Source: Planctomycetaceae bacterium (GTDB lineage Bacteria > Planctomycetota > Planctomycetia > Pirellulales > Pirellulaceae). Taken from it: a stretch of DNA of 64,000 nucleotides. Below are positions 61,407 through 64,000 of the stretch, one piece after another (the first letter of the stretch is position 1; each line of letters opens with the position of its first letter). A program made the translations under genes and the position numbers. The stretch covers positions 1 through 64,000 of the forward strand of contig JACKHN010000033.1 in the NCBI GenBank assembly GCA_020638975.1. Direction: 5' to 3'. A model generated the notes under the pieces. The model worked only from the letters and a program-made list of their open reading frames with translations. It was not told the DNA's origin and searched no databases.

Positions 61407-64000
61407 GTGAGCAAAGGCGAGACGGACTCTGAACTGCTGAATGAACTGGCCCACCAGTTCTCGGAGCAGCTTCGCCGGGGTGAACAACCCACGGTCGAGC
61501 ACTATGCCCAGTCCTATCCCGAGCAGGCGGACGAGATTCGGGAATTGTTTCCGATGCTGTTGCTGATGGAACCGTTTGATCCCGGCAAGCAATCGGGTGG
61601 CGGTGCAAACTTCGACCTGTTGCCGATGCCACAGCGCCTGGGTGAATACCGGATTGTGCGGCGTCTTGGCCGGGGCGGGATGGGAACGGTGTACGAAGCC
61701 GTCCAGGAATCGCTGGGCAGGCGTGTCGCGTTGAAGGTGTTGACGGTCCACACGGCCACCGACTCACGGCTACTCGAACGGTTCAAACGCGAAGCACAAG
61801 CTGCTGCGAATCTTCACCATACGAACATCGTCCCTGTCTTCGGAGTCGGCGAGGACCAGGGCGTCTACTACTATGCCATGCAATTCATTCGGGGCCAATC
61901 GCTCGCTCAGGTCCTCGGAGGTAAGGAGAATCTGGAAACTGCCTTCGCGCCGAAACTACTTGGCGAGTCGCGCGGAGAGCACTACCGCAGCGTTGCCCGC
62001 CTGGGTGCGCAGGTTGCCGAAGCGCTTTCCTACGCGCATGCCAACGGCATCCTGCATCGAGACATTAAGCCGGCCAATTTGCTGCTCGACGATCAGAACA
62101 ATGTTTGGATCACCGATTTTGGCTTAGCGCGGATTGAAGGACTCGAAGAGCTGACGATGGCCGAAGACGTCATCGGGACGTTGCAGTATGTCCCGCCCGA
62201 GCGCTTTCATGGCCGCACCGACGCGCGCGGGGACGTCTACAGCTTGGGGTTGACGCTTTACGAACTGCTCACGCTGCATTCCGCCTTTGCCAGTTCGTCA
62301 CGAGCCGAGTTAGTTCGCCACATCTTGCATGAGTCACCGCCATCGCCGCGCAGCGTCGCTCGTGACATCCCCCGCGACTTGGAAACGATTGTGCTGAAAG
62401 CCATCGAGCGAGAACCAGCGCGTCGCTATCAAACCGCCGCCGCAATGGCCGAGGATTTGCAGCGGTTCTGCGCAGATCGTCCGATCCTGGCACGCAGGCT
62501 GTCGGCGACGGAACAGGCATGGCGGTGGTGCCGGCGCAACCCGCTGCTCGCCACATCGACTGCGTTGGCGGTGTTGTTGCTCTTGGCGGTGACCACGGTC
62601 TCGTCGATCGCTTACTTTCGCGAGCGTGAACTGCACGATTCTGTTCGGTTCGCTCTGCATCGCGCGCAGGATGCGGAGACACAAGGGCGCAGGGAGCTGT
62701 TCGCTTCTCACGTCGCCTCGGCGAAAGCGTCTCGATTAAGCCGGCGGCAAGGACAACGCTTCGACAGTCTCGCCGCAATCCACAAGGCCGTCCAACTGCT
62801 GCCGAACATGAGTCTGTCCGAAGAAGAGCAGGCGACACGCCGCGACGAACTCCGCGATCTGGCCATCACTTGTCTGACGCTTCCCGACATCCAGGAGTTT
62901 GGTGATCGACCAGCCACGGGCGTGGCGCTGGATTTCTATCGGTTAGATCGCTCCTGCCAGCGCGATGACGATGGCACGCTCCGCATCTGCGAATGGCCCG
63001 ATGGAGCCGAACTGGCGAGGCTGCCAAATGTCGACCAAGAGACTCGGTTCGACTTCACACCTGAGCGCGATTCAATTCTGCTCATCAATCAAAAGACGCA
63101 TACTTTGCAGCGCTGGCAGTTCGCGGAAGCGGCACCGACGGTGGTTGCCAAGCTCGCCGAACACGACGGGCGGCTGTGGAGCGCGATGTTCAGCAGCGAC
63201 TCGCGGCGTGTATTGCTCGTTCATCGTGTCGGCGTGCGAGGTGTCGTGGAAGTGCTGGAATGGCCGAGTGGAGAAACGTGCTTCCATCGGGAGACTCAAT
63301 TCGAAGGAGTGTGGCTTCCCGCGCGGTTGTCGCCAGACGGGAAGCAACTGGCCGTGATCGAAGGAGCTTATGGACGCGAAGGCTCGCGGCTTGTCACGGT
63401 GACCAATGTGGATTCCGCTCAAGAGACCGCGAGGTTGGAGCACACGGGATCTGTGCAGTCCGTGGCATGGCACCCGGACTCGGAAACATTGGCGGTGGGC
63501 CTGACCGATTCGAACGATATTGTGCTTTGGAACGTCGGGCAACAGAAACAAGTGGGGCTACTCACCAATCAACGCGGGGGTGGGCCTGGGCTGGCCATGA
63601 ATGCGACCGGCGAGTTGCTGACTAGCCAGGCGAGTTGGTCCAACGCGCTAAGCATTTGGCATCCGTACACAATGAGGTTGCTGTTGCAGATGCCGAGTCC
63701 GCTGCTGTTCGAGTGGAAGACGCAACAGGGCGGTTTGGTTGGCGAATTTCATCGGCAAGGCGGCGGCTGGCACTATGCCGTTGCCGAGCCAAGTCCAGTA
63801 GTGCGTACCCTTGTCCGGAACCCCGTGCATGGCGAAGTCACAGCGTGGCGCGGCGTCTCGGTTCATCGCGACGGTCGTTTGCTCGCGGTGGGAAGTGAGA
63901 ACGGCGTAACGCTGTTCGACCTGACGACGGGACACGATGTCGGATATTTGCCCGTTGGGTACGCCTTGTATCCTTGGTTCATTCCCGAAACCGGCGACCT
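61407..64000 (+). CDS. Ser/Thr protein kinase with WD40-like domain (runs off window)
   Basis: About 864 codons are visible from GTG 61407 (AGAGG at six-base spacing) to the window edge without a stop. The N-terminal ~70 residues carry a Y-P-E-x-A-D/x-E-I helix (HYAQSYPEQADEIRELFPML) typical of planctomycete kinases. The kinase domain spans about 78-375: glycine loop LGRGGMGTVYEAV, VALKV lysine, ILHRDIKPANLLLDD catalytic loop, ITDFGLARIEG and YVPPERFHG. A membrane helix (LLATSTALAVLLLLAVTTVS) lies around 400, and a WD40-like propeller follows (GSVQSVAWHPDSETLAVGL, WSAMFSSDSRRVLLV). It probably signals from the membrane; the sigma factor upstream is a plausible partner. Confidence 0.93.
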   Translation, partial: MSKGETDSELLNELAHQFSEQLRRGEQPTVEHYAQSYPEQADEIRELFPMLLLMEPFDPGKQSGGGANFDLLPMPQRLGEYRIVRRLGRGGMGTVYEAVQESLGRRVALKVLTVHTATDSRLLERFKREAQAAANLHHTNIVPVFGVGEDQGVYYYAMQFIRGQSLAQVLGGKENLETAFAPKLLGESRGEHYRSVARLGAQVAEALSYAHANGILHRDIKPANLLLDDQNNVWITDFGLARIEGLEELTMAEDVIGTLQYVPPERFHGRTDARGDVYSLGLTLYELLTLHSAFASSSRAELVRHILHESPPSPRSVARDIPRDLETIVLKAIEREPARRYQTAAAMAEDLQRFCADRPILARRLSATEQAWRWCRRNPLLATSTALAVLLLLAVTTVSSIAYFRERELHDSVRFALHRAQDAETQGRRELFASHVASAKASRLSRRQGQRFDSLAAIHKAVQLLPNMSLSEEEQATRRDELRDLAITCLTLPDIQEFGDRPATGVALDFYRLDRSCQRDDDGTLRICEWPDGAELARLPNVDQETRFDFTPERDSILLINQKTHTLQRWQFAEAAPTVVAKLAEHDGRLWSAMFSSDSRRVLLVHRVGVRGVVEVLEWPSGETCFHRETQFEGVWLPARLSPDGKQLAVIEGAYGREGSRLVTVTNVDSAQETARLEHTGSVQSVAWHPDSETLAVGLTDSNDIVLWNVGQQKQVGLLTNQRGGGPGLAMNATGELLTSQASWSNALSIWHPYTMRLLLQMPSPLLFEWKTQQGGLVGEFHRQGGGWHYAVAEPSPVVRTLVRNPVHGEVTAWRGVSVHRDGRLLAVGSENGVTLFDLTTGHDVGYLPVGYALYPWFIPETGD

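Noticed and set aside
62269..63551. Minus-strand frames of 125-189 codons across the kinase gene
   Set aside because: Shadows of the kinase/WD40 gene, which has all catalytic motifs and runs uninterrupted to the window edge.

Overview
The window reads as a planctomycete chromosome segment, probably from a Pirellula/Rhodopirellula-like relative. Evidence for this is the PSCyt1/DUF1549/DUF1553 proteins, a LEPR-XLL leader plus dockerin on a giant secreted beta-propeller protein, ceramidase-like hydrolases, a sigma factor next to a Ser/Thr kinase with a propeller-like C-terminus, and dispersed GC-rich palindromes. The species assignment is inference. No rRNA, tRNA or CRISPR array was recognised.

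Region 1 (1-20 kb) is accessory DNA dominated by a Tn7-like transposon. A minus-strand operon (9873 down to 2980) encodes a 42-residue membrane peptide, a Ku-like DNA-end-binding protein, TnsA, TnsB (TniA), TnsC (TniB) and a long TniQ. To its left lies a Ycf46-like AAA ATPase, DUF1257 and DUF2997 cassette with a lipoprotein and small membrane proteins. To its right, an XRE/S24-like repressor is divergent from a five-gene plus-strand operon (12253-16581) that includes two paralogues of an unrecognised family. The operon is followed by an array of four 19-bp TnsB-site-like repeats ending in ACA at 16801, which cuts into a minus-strand ORF. A second, diverged copy of this array ends at 20007. The 3.2 kb between the two holds a small conserved protein, an XRE regulator, a VOC protein and fragments of a helicase and a sugar kinase. 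The partner end of the transposon is not in the window. The association of Ku with a TnsABC/TniQ operon is the most striking observation.

Region 2 (20-40 kb) carries a GNAT acetyltransferase, palindromic repeats, secreted beta-helix (pectate-lyase-like) and sialidase-like proteins, and then a compact redox/NO-related cluster: a ScdA_N-domain protein, a MOSC protein, CsrA, DinB, three periplasmic DUF3365 c-type haem proteins and an NsrR-like Rrf2 regulator. Next to them a second Rrf2 regulator and a full-length quinol-type nitric oxide reductase are both broken by small deletions. A cupin, another beta-helix protein and a ceramidase-like protein follow.

Region 3 (40-64 kb) starts with a group II intron (40665 to about 42733, with its reverse transcriptase) sitting directly behind a terminator-like hairpin. 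After it come a beta-lactamase/sialidase fusion, two PSCyt1-DUF1549-DUF1553 proteins, a PPC-domain protein whose signal peptide is partly encoded by a palindromic repeat, a second ceramidase-like protein, the 1546-residue propeller/dockerin protein, a sigma factor, a small unknown protein and a Ser/Thr kinase that runs off the right edge.
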